Shown here in pieces: positions 52,584 to 62,103 of a DNA stretch of 64,000 nucleotides. The notes beneath the pieces were generated by a model. It did not search any database and was not told where the DNA came from. It saw nothing but the letters and a program-made list of their open reading frames with translations. A program made the position numbers and the translations under genes. Origin of the DNA: CAYYMH01 sp964472785 (GTDB lineage: Bacteria; Zhuqueibacterota; Zhuqueibacteria; Thermofontimicrobiales; Thermofontimicrobiaceae); NCBI GenBank assembly GCA_964472785.1, contig CAYYMH010000001.1:186001-250000 (forward strand), read 5' to 3'. How positions within the stretch are numbered: position 1 is the stretch's first letter; each line of letters begins with the position of its first letter.

Positions 52584-53642
52584 ATGGTGAAAGAAAAAAT
52601 TGCAGTGTTATTTTTGCTCATGATATTTATTTTAGCTGGCTGTGGCGGACAGCAGACAGATTCGGGAACCGATATTTCCGTGCCGGTTTCAGTGGAAGAG
52701 ATTAAACTAAAACCGATTGAAGAATTTATTACCGCGACCGGGACAGTCAATGCTATCGAAGAAGCAATACTGAAGGCTGAAACTTCCGGATTCTATCATT
52801 TATTAACAAATCCAAAAACGAAGAGGTCTTATGCGCTGGGCGATTTTGTGGAAAAAGACTGCACGATAATTCGGCTTAAAAATCCAGAATTGGTCGCCAG
52901 TGCCAGAATCGAGTCAAGGAAACTGTCGCTGGAAGTTTCGGAACAGGAATATAATAAGCAAAAGTCACTGTACGAAAAAGGAGGTGTTACTTACAGTGAA
53001 TTGAAGTCAGCCGAAACGGCGTACATGAACGCGAAATATGAGTATGATAACGCACGGATTCAGTTGCAGAAATTAGAGATAACAGCACCGTTCTCCGGAA
53101 TAATTGTCGATCTACCATATTCCACGCCGGGAGTGAAAATTGAGACTGGCGCACGAATGGTTCAGTTGATGAATTATAAAAAACTCTACATGGATGTCAG
53201 CTTGCCCGGTAAGTCAATGAATGAAATCAAAATTGATCAGCCGGTGCGCGTGATGAACTACACCATGCCGGATGACACGCTTTCCGGGAAAATCACACAG
53301 GTTTCACCAGCATTAGACCCGGATACACGTTCATTCAAATCTACCATTGAGATTAACAATCCGCAATTGCTGCTGAGGCCCGGCATGTTTACCAAAGCAG
53401 AGATTGTGGTGGCTCAAAAAGACAGCGCCATTGTGATTCCGAAAGACATTATTTTGTCGAAACGGAGAGGCAAAACAGTATTCATCGTTGAAAAAGGAGC
53501 AGCAGACGAACGGACAATCTCGACAGGTTTGGAAAATCCGGAATGCGTTGAAGTGACCGACGGGCTGAAGGAAAATGAGCGATTGGTGATCAAAGGATTC
53601 GAGACTTTGCGGAATCGTTCAAAAGTGAAAATCGTTCGATAA
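52584..53642 (+). CDS. RND efflux periplasmic adaptor (membrane-fusion lipoprotein)
   Basis: 352 residues. Lipoprotein signal ending FILAGC (cysteine about 20). Order of parts: beta-barrel start VPVSVEEIKLKPIEEFITATG, lipoyl half (SFYHLL..ALGDFVEKD), a short helical hairpin (about 110-155), second lipoyl half ITAPFSGIIVDLPYSTPGVKIETG, barrel (VSLPGKSMNEIKIDQPVRV) and membrane-proximal end with IVIPKDIILSKRRGKTVFIV. It bridges the RND pump to TolC. The insertion after the first lipoyl half (NPKTKRSYALGD) is unusual. GGAG precedes the ATG. Confidence 0.94.
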   Translation: MVKEKIAVLFLLMIFILAGCGGQQTDSGTDISVPVSVEEIKLKPIEEFITATGTVNAIEEAILKAETSGFYHLLTNPKTKRSYALGDFVEKDCTIIRLKNPELVASARIESRKLSLEVSEQEYNKQKSLYEKGGVTYSELKSAETAYMNAKYEYDNARIQLQKLEITAPFSGIIVDLPYSTPGVKIETGARMVQLMNYKKLYMDVSLPGKSMNEIKIDQPVRVMNYTMPDDTLSGKITQVSPALDPDTRSFKSTIEINNPQLLLRPGMFTKAEIVVAQKDSAIVIPKDIILSKRRGKTVFIVEKGAADERTISTGLENPECVEVTDGLKENERLVIKGFETLRNRSKVKIVR

Positions 53643-53663
53643 GTATTAAAAAATTATTGGCGA

Positions 53664-53797
53664 TGTATCAAAAGTTTTTTTAACCACAAGAACACAAAGT
53701 GCACGGAGATAAACTCATTATTATTTAAATTCGTTTTATTTCCTAATGAATTTCTCATGAACAATGTGGTTCCGCAAGAAAACTAACTTTTGATACA
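53664..53797. repeat. MITE-like element, copy B, between adaptor and RND genes
   Basis: Perfect 13-base terminal inverted repeats TGTATCAAAAGTT (53664-53676) and AACTTTTGATACA (53785-53797), matching the ends of copy A at 20664-20792. The inside differs from copy A: it carries AACCACAAGAACACAAAG (CCACGAAG-type) and an inverted CCAC partner (TGTGGTT at 53764). It begins 22 bases after the adaptor stop. Confidence 0.65.
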
Positions 53798-53892
53798 GCC
53801 TTCAAATTTACCTTTTTGAATCAAAGTAAAAATTGTTGATTTAGAATACAATTTGACATTATCGGGATAAAAAGTTTGCTTAAAGGATAAAC

Positions 53893-56800
53893 ATGAAGAA
53901 ATTAACCCAATTTTCAGTCTCATATCCAATCACTATTTTGATGTTGGTGCTGGCGGTCATTCTGCTGGGCTACATTTCCTTTCAAAAATTAGGTGTTGAT
54001 CTTTTTCCGGATTTAAATAATCCAAAAATATTTGTCGAACTGGAATCCGGGGAACGACCGCCGGAGGAGATTGAAAAGCAATTTGTCGAAGGCATTGAAT
54101 CGTTGGCGATCCGTCAAAAGAAAGTGATTCAAGTGTCATCGCTGACACGCGTTGGTTCCGCACAAATTACTGTCGAGTATTCCTGGGACGCTGACATGGA
54201 TGAGGCGTTTCTGGATTTACAAAAATCCCTCACCAGTTTTAGCCAGAATTCTGAAATTGATGAATTGGTTATTACCCAGCACGATCCCAATGCGGCGCCG
54301 ATTATGCTGCTGGGGTTCTCGCATCCGGACATTGATGATATGGATGAATTGAGACGGGTGGCGGAAAATTATATCCGCAATGAGCTGATTCGTCTCGAAG
54401 GAATTGCTGAAGTGGATTTGTTAGGACAGGAAGAGAAAGAAGTTGTTGTTCAAACCAATAATTATCTGCTGGAAGCCTATAATTTAACACCAAACACGAT
54501 TTCCAGCCGGATACAGAGTTATAACCAGAATTCTTCCGGCGGATCAATCGTTGAAATGGGACGAAAATACATTATTAAAGGTATCGGTGAGTTCCAATCG
54601 CTGGAAGAAATCGGCAATATTATCGTGACTTACAAACAGCCTCAGGCGGTTTTATCTTCAGTTGAAACCGGCTCTCTGACTGATCGCGTTCCGGTTTATC
54701 TGAAAGATGTGGCTGAAATAATAATGCGGAATAAAGATCCCGAAAACATCGTTCGCATCAACCAGACCCGTTGCATGGGGCTTGAAATTTATAAAGAAAC
54801 GAAGTTTAACACGGTGACGGCAGTTAAGGATTTGCAGGAGACACTAACCACGCTGCGTAAAGCGCTGCCCGGTTATGAACTCACAGTGATTCAGAATCAG
54901 GGGGAATTTATCAATCAGGCAATCAATGAGGTCGAGCAGACGGCACTGATTGGTATTCTTTTGGCGGTAGTTATTCTATTTGTATTTCTGCGTCGGATCG
55001 GTACAACATTCATAATCAGTCTGGCAATTCCAATTTCAATCATCGCGACCTTTAATCTGATGTATTTCAAAGGATTGACGCTGAACATCATGACATTAGG
55101 AGGTCTGGCGCTCGGTGCGGGTATGCTGGTTGACAATGCCATCGTAGTGATGGAGAATATTTTCCGGAATCTTGAGTCCGGCATGTCTTTGAAAGAAGCC
55201 TCCATTGTCGGAACAGCTCAAGTTGGCGGTGCGATTACGGCTTCAACCATTACCACCATCGTTGTTTTTCTACCGATTGTATATTTACACGGTGCGGCAG
55301 GTGAGTTATTCAAGGATCAAGCCTGGACTGTTGCGTTTTCGCTGTTATCCTCATTGGTTGTCGCCATTTTGGTGATTCCGATGTTGAGCACAAAAATATT
55401 AAAAAAGAGTTCGTCCAAGAAAATGGCAAAGTCAATTAAGTTTACCGGCTATGCTAAATTTTTACAAAGAGCGATTGAAAAACAGTGGTTCGTTATTGGT
55501 GGCGCTGTGGTACTAGTTGCGATTGCCGTTCTTCTCATTCCGGTGGTCGGTAGCGAATTCGTTCCGAAAACCGATTTGGGAGAATTTTCAATCGAAATCA
55601 AACTACCTGAAGGTACCGAATTAAAGCGTACCGAACGTACGGTGGATAATATCGAAAAATTGATCAGGGAAATACTGGGTGATGAAGAAATAGAGACAAT
55701 TTACAGCAAAGTCGGACCATCCACTGATTTGGCTGGCTCGGAATCATCCATCTTTGAAGATGAAAATACAGCGACAATGAAAGTCATTTTGAAACCGGAA
55801 AGAGAATATTCATCCCAACAAGTGATTAGGAAACTGGGACGCGCATTTTCAGATATTCCTGATGTGGAGACTCAGTTCATTCAGGAACAAACTGCGTTGC
55901 AGGCGACTTTGGGAACCGAGACTGCCCCGATTGTTGTTGAGGTCAAAGGTGAGGATTTGGACGTTTTGCAGGATCTGACAAATCAGGTCAAACAAGAAAT
56001 GGTAAATATAATTGATCTGATGAACATTGAGACCAGTTTTGATGAAGGGCGTCCTGAAATTGACCTGATTCTCGATCGCGTGAATGCCGGTATTTACAAT
56101 GTCAGCATCACGGATATCAGCTCGCAATTGCAAAATATTCTAATGGGCAGGAACGCAGGCCAATGGGAACACGAAGGCGAATTAAAAGACATTACGATCC
56201 ATTTACCAGATATTAGTGTTAGCCAGTTGGAAGACGTGGTCATCAATAATGGAGAGCAGGACATTCGCTTAAGTGAGTTGGTGAAAATCAGGAAATCGAA
56301 TGTACCGAGAGAGATTAATCGACGGAATCAGGTACGGATCGGAAAAGTCTCCGCTCATATAAAAAGTGATAAACCCTTTGATCATGTAGTTCAGTCTGTT
56401 GATGATCAGCTAAAAAATATTGCCTTTCCCACAGATTATAAATACGAGATCACTGGTGAAGAACAAAAGCGGAGGGAGGCGTTTGACAGCTTAAAATTCG
56501 CGCTCATTCTCTCCATTGTTTTGGTGTATATGGTGATGGCGTCCCAATTTGAATCGCTGGTTCATCCGCTTACCATTTTATTGACAATCCCATTGGCAGG
56601 AGTCGGTGCTATTTTTATATTTTTCATATTGGGAAAAACGCTCAATATTATGGCGTACATCGGTATAATCATGTTAGCGGGAATCGCTGTCAATGATTCG
56701 ATTATTCTGGTCGATGCGATAAATCAATTGAAACGTGAGGGACGCTCCCGAATAGAAGCTATTGTCGAGGCGGGTCAGCGCAGAGTCAGACCGATCATCA

Positions 56801-56979
56801 TGACCAGTCTGACGACGATTTTAGCGTTGCTCCCGTTAACCTTTGGATTTGGCGAGGGTGCTGCATTACGAGCACCGATGGCGTTGGCTGTGATCGGCGG
56901 ATTAATTACCTCAACATTATTAACACTGGTCGTGATTCCGTGCGTTTATTCGGTTCTGGATCGTTTGTCTTTGAAATAA
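53893..56979 (+). CDS. RND family efflux pump, HAE-1 type
   Basis: 1028 residues, full length. First helix after TQFSVSYPITILMLVLAVILLG (transmembrane 1), a periplasmic porter domain, TM2-6 with GILLAVVILFVFLRR and ALGAGMLVDNAIVVMENI, a second porter domain, and TM8-12 with GIAVNDSIILVDAI and RVRPIIMTSLTTILALLPL. The AcrB proton-relay pair Asp-Asp is Asp-Asn here (LVDNA), and the TM10 lysine is Asn (VNDS); both are frequent in this subfamily and do not prove loss of function. It is preceded by the adaptor and followed by a second, fused RND protein, suggesting a heteromeric pump. Confidence 0.95.
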   Translation: MKKLTQFSVSYPITILMLVLAVILLGYISFQKLGVDLFPDLNNPKIFVELESGERPPEEIEKQFVEGIESLAIRQKKVIQVSSLTRVGSAQITVEYSWDADMDEAFLDLQKSLTSFSQNSEIDELVITQHDPNAAPIMLLGFSHPDIDDMDELRRVAENYIRNELIRLEGIAEVDLLGQEEKEVVVQTNNYLLEAYNLTPNTISSRIQSYNQNSSGGSIVEMGRKYIIKGIGEFQSLEEIGNIIVTYKQPQAVLSSVETGSLTDRVPVYLKDVAEIIMRNKDPENIVRINQTRCMGLEIYKETKFNTVTAVKDLQETLTTLRKALPGYELTVIQNQGEFINQAINEVEQTALIGILLAVVILFVFLRRIGTTFIISLAIPISIIATFNLMYFKGLTLNIMTLGGLALGAGMLVDNAIVVMENIFRNLESGMSLKEASIVGTAQVGGAITASTITTIVVFLPIVYLHGAAGELFKDQAWTVAFSLLSSLVVAILVIPMLSTKILKKSSSKKMAKSIKFTGYAKFLQRAIEKQWFVIGGAVVLVAIAVLLIPVVGSEFVPKTDLGEFSIEIKLPEGTELKRTERTVDNIEKLIREILGDEEIETIYSKVGPSTDLAGSESSIFEDENTATMKVILKPEREYSSQQVIRKLGRAFSDIPDVETQFIQEQTALQATLGTETAPIVVEVKGEDLDVLQDLTNQVKQEMVNIIDLMNIETSFDEGRPEIDLILDRVNAGIYNVSITDISSQLQNILMGRNAGQWEHEGELKDITIHLPDISVSQLEDVVINNGEQDIRLSELVKIRKSNVPREINRRNQVRIGKVSAHIKSDKPFDHVVQSVDDQLKNIAFPTDYKYEITGEEQKRREAFDSLKFALILSIVLVYMVMASQFESLVHPLTILLTIPLAGVGAIFIFFILGKTLNIMAYIGIIMLAGIAVNDSIILVDAINQLKREGRSRIEAIVEAGQRRVRPIIMTSLTTILALLPLTFGFGEGAALRAPMALAVIGGLITSTLLTLVVIPCVYSVLDRLSLK

Positions 56980-56993
56980 ATACGTTGATAATC

Positions 56994-57266
56994 GCCACTG
57001 ATAGACACAGATTTTCACGGATGTTGGTTGTCATTAATTTGATAATAAACCATTTGTAAATATTGATTTAATTTTAGAAAAATAGTTACTTTTCAGCCAC
57101 GAAGTCTCGAAGATACAAAGAAAAGCAGAGAAGACTGTTAGAATATTTTTAGAGATGTATTTCTTTGTGTAACTTTGAGTCTTGGCGTCTTTGTGGCAAA
57201 AAAATGCTCTAGATAGTTACAAAAAATATAATAAAATATCTGTGTTAATACGCGTTAATCTGTGGC
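56994..57266. repeat. Outer inverted repeat interrupted by another element
   Basis: Arms GCCACTGATAGACACAG (56994-) and, read backwards from 57266, GCCACAGATTAACGCG.. are related but degenerate. They enclose the element at 57096-57197. Confidence 0.45.
57096..57197. repeat. Inner CCACGAAG-type inverted repeat
   Basis: GCCACGAAGTCTCGAAGATA (57096-) faces CTTGGCGTCTTTGTGGC (to 57197). ATAGTTAC occurs as a direct repeat just outside both ends (57082-57089 and 57213-57220), a candidate target duplication of an insertion. Confidence 0.55.
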
Positions 57267-57342
57267 TTTAATCTATTTAATAGTTATGAATTTTAGGTCA
57301 TTCTTCAAAAAAGTACCGTAACGAAAGAAAGCTTTTACAAAT

Positions 57343-60300
57343 ATGAACATAATTCGGTTTGTCATAGAGCGAAAAACATTGATCAGCATGTTATTCATTG
57401 CGTTAGTACTTCTCGGTTTCATTTCCTACCGGAATTTACCCGTGGAGCTCATTCCCGATGCAACACTTCCATTTCTGATGGTGCAGGTCAATAGTGTGCA
57501 GGACATGGATCCCCATTACATGGAGAAGCAGGCGATTATTCCGCTGGAAGGCGCCATCAGCACGCTGGAAGGGATCGACCGTATTGAGTCCAGCGCGGAT
57601 CGACGCCGGGGAATGATTACCATTTATTACAATCAAAATGTAAAAATAAAATACGCTTATTTAAAATTACAGGAAAAAGTCAACGCGATCAAAAATAGCC
57701 TGCCCGAAGAATTTATTGTCAATGTGATTAAAATCGATACCGAGCAGATCGCAAACATGTTCATGTCGCTGCAGGTTCGAGGCAGTGGCGGATTGGATCG
57801 TATCCGGGAAATTATCGATAATAAAATCACCCGCGAACTTGAAAATATCAACGGCATCGCGACAGTTGAAGTCTTTGGAGGCAGGCAAAAATCGGTTGAA
57901 ATTATTTTGAGTGAAGAAGCCTCTGAAGCCTACAACATTACCCCATCCCAGATTAGATCGTTAATCGCGCAAAACAGCCAGAACAAAACTTTTCTGGGAC
58001 AGGTTTATGAGAGAAACAAACAGTATTTTGTCAATCTGGTTGCAGAATACACAGACGTGCGAAATCTGGAAAACATTGTTGTTCGTCCTGAAGGACCGGT
58101 TTTATTAAAAGACGTTGCTGATGTTTACGTTGGCTTTAAAGAGGAAGAATCCATTAGCCGTGTCAATGGAAAAGAAGCCATTACCATGCAATTGGTTCGT
58201 GATGCGCGCGTTAATTTAATCCAGCTCTCTCATGACACGCGGGAAGTCATCGATCGATTAAATGAACGATTGGCACCCCAGGATATCCAAATTACCATCG
58301 AGAACGACACAGCCGAATACATGGAGAAAAACATTGATTTGATTATCCAATTAGCGTTAATCGGTGGGCTGCTTGCCGTGCTCGTACTCTATCTGTTTCT
58401 CCGGAATTTACGTCTGGTTTTTGTGATCGCATTGGCAATTCCGATCTCTGTCTATACGGCATTCAATTTTTTCTACTCTTACGACATCTCGATCAACAGT
58501 CTGACACTGGTCGGTATCGCGCTTGCCGTCGGCATGTTGTTGGATAACAGCATTGTGGTGTTGGAGAATATCTATCGATTGGTTTCAGAAAAAAAGGATG
58601 TCGATTTATCCGTGATTCAAGGCGTTAAGGAGGTCTGGCGCTCCATTTTTGCAGCGACACTGACAACGATTGCCATTTTTCTGCCGTTTGTTTTTGCTTC
58701 TGATTTTTTCACAAGACTCATGGGACGGCATATTTCAGTTTCCATTATTTCTACCCTGGTCGTATCTCTTATTGTCGCTCTGCTGTTGATTCCGATGGTC
58801 ACGCATTTCTTTTTGCAGCGTGGTTCCCGGCGAAAACTCAGTGCGCTTGATTTTAATATTGTCTCACCCAAGAATCGTATGTTGCAGATTTACCGCGTTT
58901 TTCTTAAATCAACAATTCGCTTTCCGGTGCGGACGATCATTACTGCTTTTGTTATCCTGGTTGCAAGTATCCTGATTTGTCTGACGTTGAGTCTGAATGT
59001 TTCCCGAGAAACTGAATTGCAGGATTTCAATTTATATTTGACCATGCCCAGTGGTTCAACATTGGATGCTACCGACCTGGCAGTCGAAGATTTGGAAAAT
59101 CGGCTGAAAGATATTGAAGAAAAAGAAGACGTTATCAGCCAAATTTATGAAGAAGAAGCTGTCATCACGGTTAAGTTGAAGGAAGATTTCGAAAAAATTG
59201 ACAATCGTTCTGTGGCTGAAATCAAAAACGAAATTCAGAAAAGGATCGATGATTTTCGTATTGCTGATATTAGTTTTCAGCAGCCGGTTTCCAGCAGACG
59301 TTTCGGCGGCGGAGGCGGCAGAAATCCGGGCGAGGGATTTGAACGGATGTTAGGAATCGGTACCCAGACCGAAAAAGTAGTGATCAAAGGCCGCGATTTT
59401 AATATGCTGCGGAACGTGGCAGAGGATATCCGTTATTATTTAGAAGAGTTAACTTCGGTTGATTGGGTGAGGTATGATATCTCCGATGATCGTCCTGAAA
59501 TCCATCTGCTTTTTGATACACAACTGCTCAGCCATTATGATATACCGATCAACCGATTGAGTGCAGAACTTGCCGGTTTTCAAACGGAATATACCTCGGG
59601 TTTCAAATATAAACAAGGAACCGACGAATATGATATTATCATTCGAAACGAGGATCTAAGCGAAAAGACAATCGATGATTTAAAGAGTTTACGGATACCT
59701 TCGCAGAGTGGGGGTACCCACGAATTGGAACAACTGAGTCGCATTGTCTATTCATTCGGAATGTCCTCGATCAATCGTGTGAATCAGGAGAAGCAGATCG
59801 AGGTAACCTATAAATTTATTGATGAAATAAACAGTTCAAAAAGTCTGTTATCCAACGCGCGGGAAGAAATCGATAATTTGGTCGCGAATCTGAAAATTCC
59901 TACCGGAATCGCCCTGGAAGTGGTGCATGATGAGCGGGAAATGGAGGAGTATTATTTCCTTATCGGCGCTGCCTTTGTTTTAATATTCATGATCTTGGCT
60001 GCTGTTTTTGAGTCGCTTTCCACACCATTTGTTATTATGTTCACGATTCCGTTGGCAACCATCGGTTCGTTTTGGGCGATCATTTTGACCGGAAATTCCA
60101 TCATTAATCCGTTGACATTAATCGGATTTATTATTTTGTTGGGACTGGTTGTGAACAACGGAATCATTTTGATTGACTATACGCGAATTTTGAGGGAGAG
60201 AGGTTTCAACCGTTCCCGGGCACTGGTAAATGCAGGACAGGCGCGTGTCCGACCGATTTTGATTACAACCATAACTACCATTGTTGCCATGTTACCGCTG

Positions 60301-62064
60301 GCAATGGGAAAGGCTGAATACGTCACTCAAATTGGCTCCCCGTTCGCGATCACAGTGATCGGTGGTCTTTCTTTGAGTACATTATTTACGCTGGTCTTTA
60401 TTCCGACGGTTTATTCGGGATTGGAAGTAGCGCTGAATTGGATTCGGCAGTTGGATATAAAAATAAAAATCCTATGGTTTATTTTATATGGATTGGGCAG
60501 TTATTTCATTTACACCAAAGTGTACAGTGTGCTGTGGGCGGCAGTGCTGTTTTTCGTGTTGCTTGGTTTGGTGCCAGCGCTCACTTATTTTATCATAGTC
60601 AGCTTGCGGCAGGCAAAAGAGGACGTTATTCCGTACGGAAAGTCGCTGCGTATTAAGATAAAACATATTGTGAAAATTTATGATGATAGTTCCAGATTTG
60701 TTCGGGAGTTGAAAAAGGGGGGAAAAATTCGTGAACGCGCGAATCTGACAAAAGAGTATAAAACTTGGCGGGATTTCGACGTGCTTCTGTGGCAGTTACC
60801 TCTATTCGGATTTTTGATCTATTTTATTTACTTTTATTTGCAGACGCCTTTTTGGGTTTTTGTCATGACCCATGTGGTATATTTTTATTTTTTATATTTT
60901 TGGAAACCGATCGAAAAATTTATCCTTGAACAATTGAAAAATAAGAAGGGGAAGTTTATCAAATTGGTTATTGATCGTGTTTACAATGTTTTTCTATGGG
61001 GCTTCCCGCTTTTCAATTTAGTTCTTTATTATTTCAGATGGCATAATATTACCATACTCATTTTTATCGCTTTTGTCTGGTATCTCGCACTGGCAATTTA
61101 CGTGACGTCAAATCGGCTGCATCGTGAAAATGTCAACATTATGCGTTTGGAAGGACGCTTCGCCGGAATTCGTAAGCAATTTTATCGTTTTGTCCAGTTC
61201 ATTCCGATTATTGGTAAAAAGAAAAATCCGTTCAAGGCGCTGGCAGGAGTTTCAATGGAAATTGGCAGCGGGATGTTCGGGCTTTTGGGTCCCAACGGAG
61301 CCGGCAAGACAACGTTAATGCGTATCATCTGCGGTATTTTAGAACAAAGCCGGGGCACAATCTGGATTAACGATATTGACCTGAAAAAGAAGCGGGAGGA
61401 ATTACAGGGATTGATCGGTTATTTGCCACAGGAGTTCGGCACTTACGAAAACATGACCGCCTATGAGTTTCTGGAATATCAGGCAATTTTGAAAAATATT
61501 TATGACCGGGAAGAAAGAACAAAGCGCGTCAATTATGTTTTGTCAGCCGTGCATTTGGAACAAAATAAAGATCAAAAGATCGGTTCTTTTTCCGGTGGCA
61601 TGAAGCAGCGGATCGGGATTGCCCAAACGCTGCTGCATCTTCCCAGAATTCTGGTCGTTGATGAACCAACTGCCGGACTTGATCCTCGAGAACGTATTCG
61701 TTTCAGAAATCTGTTGGTGGAATTAGCCCGGGAAAGAATCGTTATTTTTTCCACACATATTATCGAGGATATTTCCAGTTCCTGTAACAAGGTTGCTGTG
61801 TTGAACAGAGGTAATTTATGTTATTTGGGCGAACCGCAAAAGATGACTCGCATCGCCAAAGGTTTTGTGTGGCATTTTATGATTGACCCGCAAGAGTTCC
61901 AACTGGTGAGGGACCAATTTCAAGTCATTCACCACATGCGTGTCGGTGATAAAATCAGAGTGCGGTGTCTGGCACAGGAAAAACCGACTCTGGACGCAAC
62001 CGAAGTTAGACCGACACTGGAGGACGCTTATTTGTGGCTGTTAAGAAAATCGGCAACATGTTAA
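57343..62064 (+). CDS. RND efflux pump fused to an ABC ATPase
   Basis: 1573 residues in one open frame. Residues 1 to about 1030 are a complete RND pump: MNIIRFVIERKTLISMLFIA at the start, TM4 GMLLDNSIVVLENI, a glycine-rich porter loop (near 650), TM10 GLVVNNGIILIDY and RVRPILITTITTIVAMLPL. About 1035-1270 adds some six to eight extra helices in pairs with charged loops. About 1290-1540 is an ABC ATPase: Walker A GPNGAGKTT (about 1316-1324), signature SGGMKQR (1417-1423), Walker B with DEPTAGLDP (D1440), H-loop FSTHIIED. The usual separate start strand of an ATPase is merged into the membrane part, so this is not a simple readthrough. The permease gene follows 39 bases on. Confidence 0.93.
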   Translation: MNIIRFVIERKTLISMLFIALVLLGFISYRNLPVELIPDATLPFLMVQVNSVQDMDPHYMEKQAIIPLEGAISTLEGIDRIESSADRRRGMITIYYNQNVKIKYAYLKLQEKVNAIKNSLPEEFIVNVIKIDTEQIANMFMSLQVRGSGGLDRIREIIDNKITRELENINGIATVEVFGGRQKSVEIILSEEASEAYNITPSQIRSLIAQNSQNKTFLGQVYERNKQYFVNLVAEYTDVRNLENIVVRPEGPVLLKDVADVYVGFKEEESISRVNGKEAITMQLVRDARVNLIQLSHDTREVIDRLNERLAPQDIQITIENDTAEYMEKNIDLIIQLALIGGLLAVLVLYLFLRNLRLVFVIALAIPISVYTAFNFFYSYDISINSLTLVGIALAVGMLLDNSIVVLENIYRLVSEKKDVDLSVIQGVKEVWRSIFAATLTTIAIFLPFVFASDFFTRLMGRHISVSIISTLVVSLIVALLLIPMVTHFFLQRGSRRKLSALDFNIVSPKNRMLQIYRVFLKSTIRFPVRTIITAFVILVASILICLTLSLNVSRETELQDFNLYLTMPSGSTLDATDLAVEDLENRLKDIEEKEDVISQIYEEEAVITVKLKEDFEKIDNRSVAEIKNEIQKRIDDFRIADISFQQPVSSRRFGGGGGRNPGEGFERMLGIGTQTEKVVIKGRDFNMLRNVAEDIRYYLEELTSVDWVRYDISDDRPEIHLLFDTQLLSHYDIPINRLSAELAGFQTEYTSGFKYKQGTDEYDIIIRNEDLSEKTIDDLKSLRIPSQSGGTHELEQLSRIVYSFGMSSINRVNQEKQIEVTYKFIDEINSSKSLLSNAREEIDNLVANLKIPTGIALEVVHDEREMEEYYFLIGAAFVLIFMILAAVFESLSTPFVIMFTIPLATIGSFWAIILTGNSIINPLTLIGFIILLGLVVNNGIILIDYTRILRERGFNRSRALVNAGQARVRPILITTITTIVAMLPLAMGKAEYVTQIGSPFAITVIGGLSLSTLFTLVFIPTVYSGLEVALNWIRQLDIKIKILWFILYGLGSYFIYTKVYSVLWAAVLFFVLLGLVPALTYFIIVSLRQAKEDVIPYGKSLRIKIKHIVKIYDDSSRFVRELKKGGKIRERANLTKEYKTWRDFDVLLWQLPLFGFLIYFIYFYLQTPFWVFVMTHVVYFYFLYFWKPIEKFILEQLKNKKGKFIKLVIDRVYNVFLWGFPLFNLVLYYFRWHNITILIFIAFVWYLALAIYVTSNRLHRENVNIMRLEGRFAGIRKQFYRFVQFIPIIGKKKNPFKALAGVSMEIGSGMFGLLGPNGAGKTTLMRIICGILEQSRGTIWINDIDLKKKREELQGLIGYLPQEFGTYENMTAYEFLEYQAILKNIYDREERTKRVNYVLSAVHLEQNKDQKIGSFSGGMKQRIGIAQTLLHLPRILVVDEPTAGLDPRERIRFRNLLVELARERIVIFSTHIIEDISSSCNKVAVLNRGNLCYLGEPQKMTRIAKGFVWHFMIDPQEFQLVRDQFQVIHHMRVGDKIRVRCLAQEKPTLDATEVRPTLEDAYLWLLRKSATC

Positions 62065-62103
62065 GGAAGAGTTTTGAAACTTGATTAAACAAACGAGATA
62101 TAA

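Larger units (their letters stand above)
56980..57342. other. 363-base spacer with nested inverted repeats
   Basis: No gene. It holds an outer element (56994-57266) with an inner one (57096-57197) inside it, described separately, and about 75 bases of AT-rich leader before the fused RND gene. Confidence 0.55.

Noticed and set aside
53893..56979. Loss of proton coupling in the RND pump because Asp-Asp is Asp-Asn
   Set aside because: Asp-Asn in TM4 with Asn in TM10 is frequent in many HAE-1-like pumps; it is not evidence of an inactive protein.
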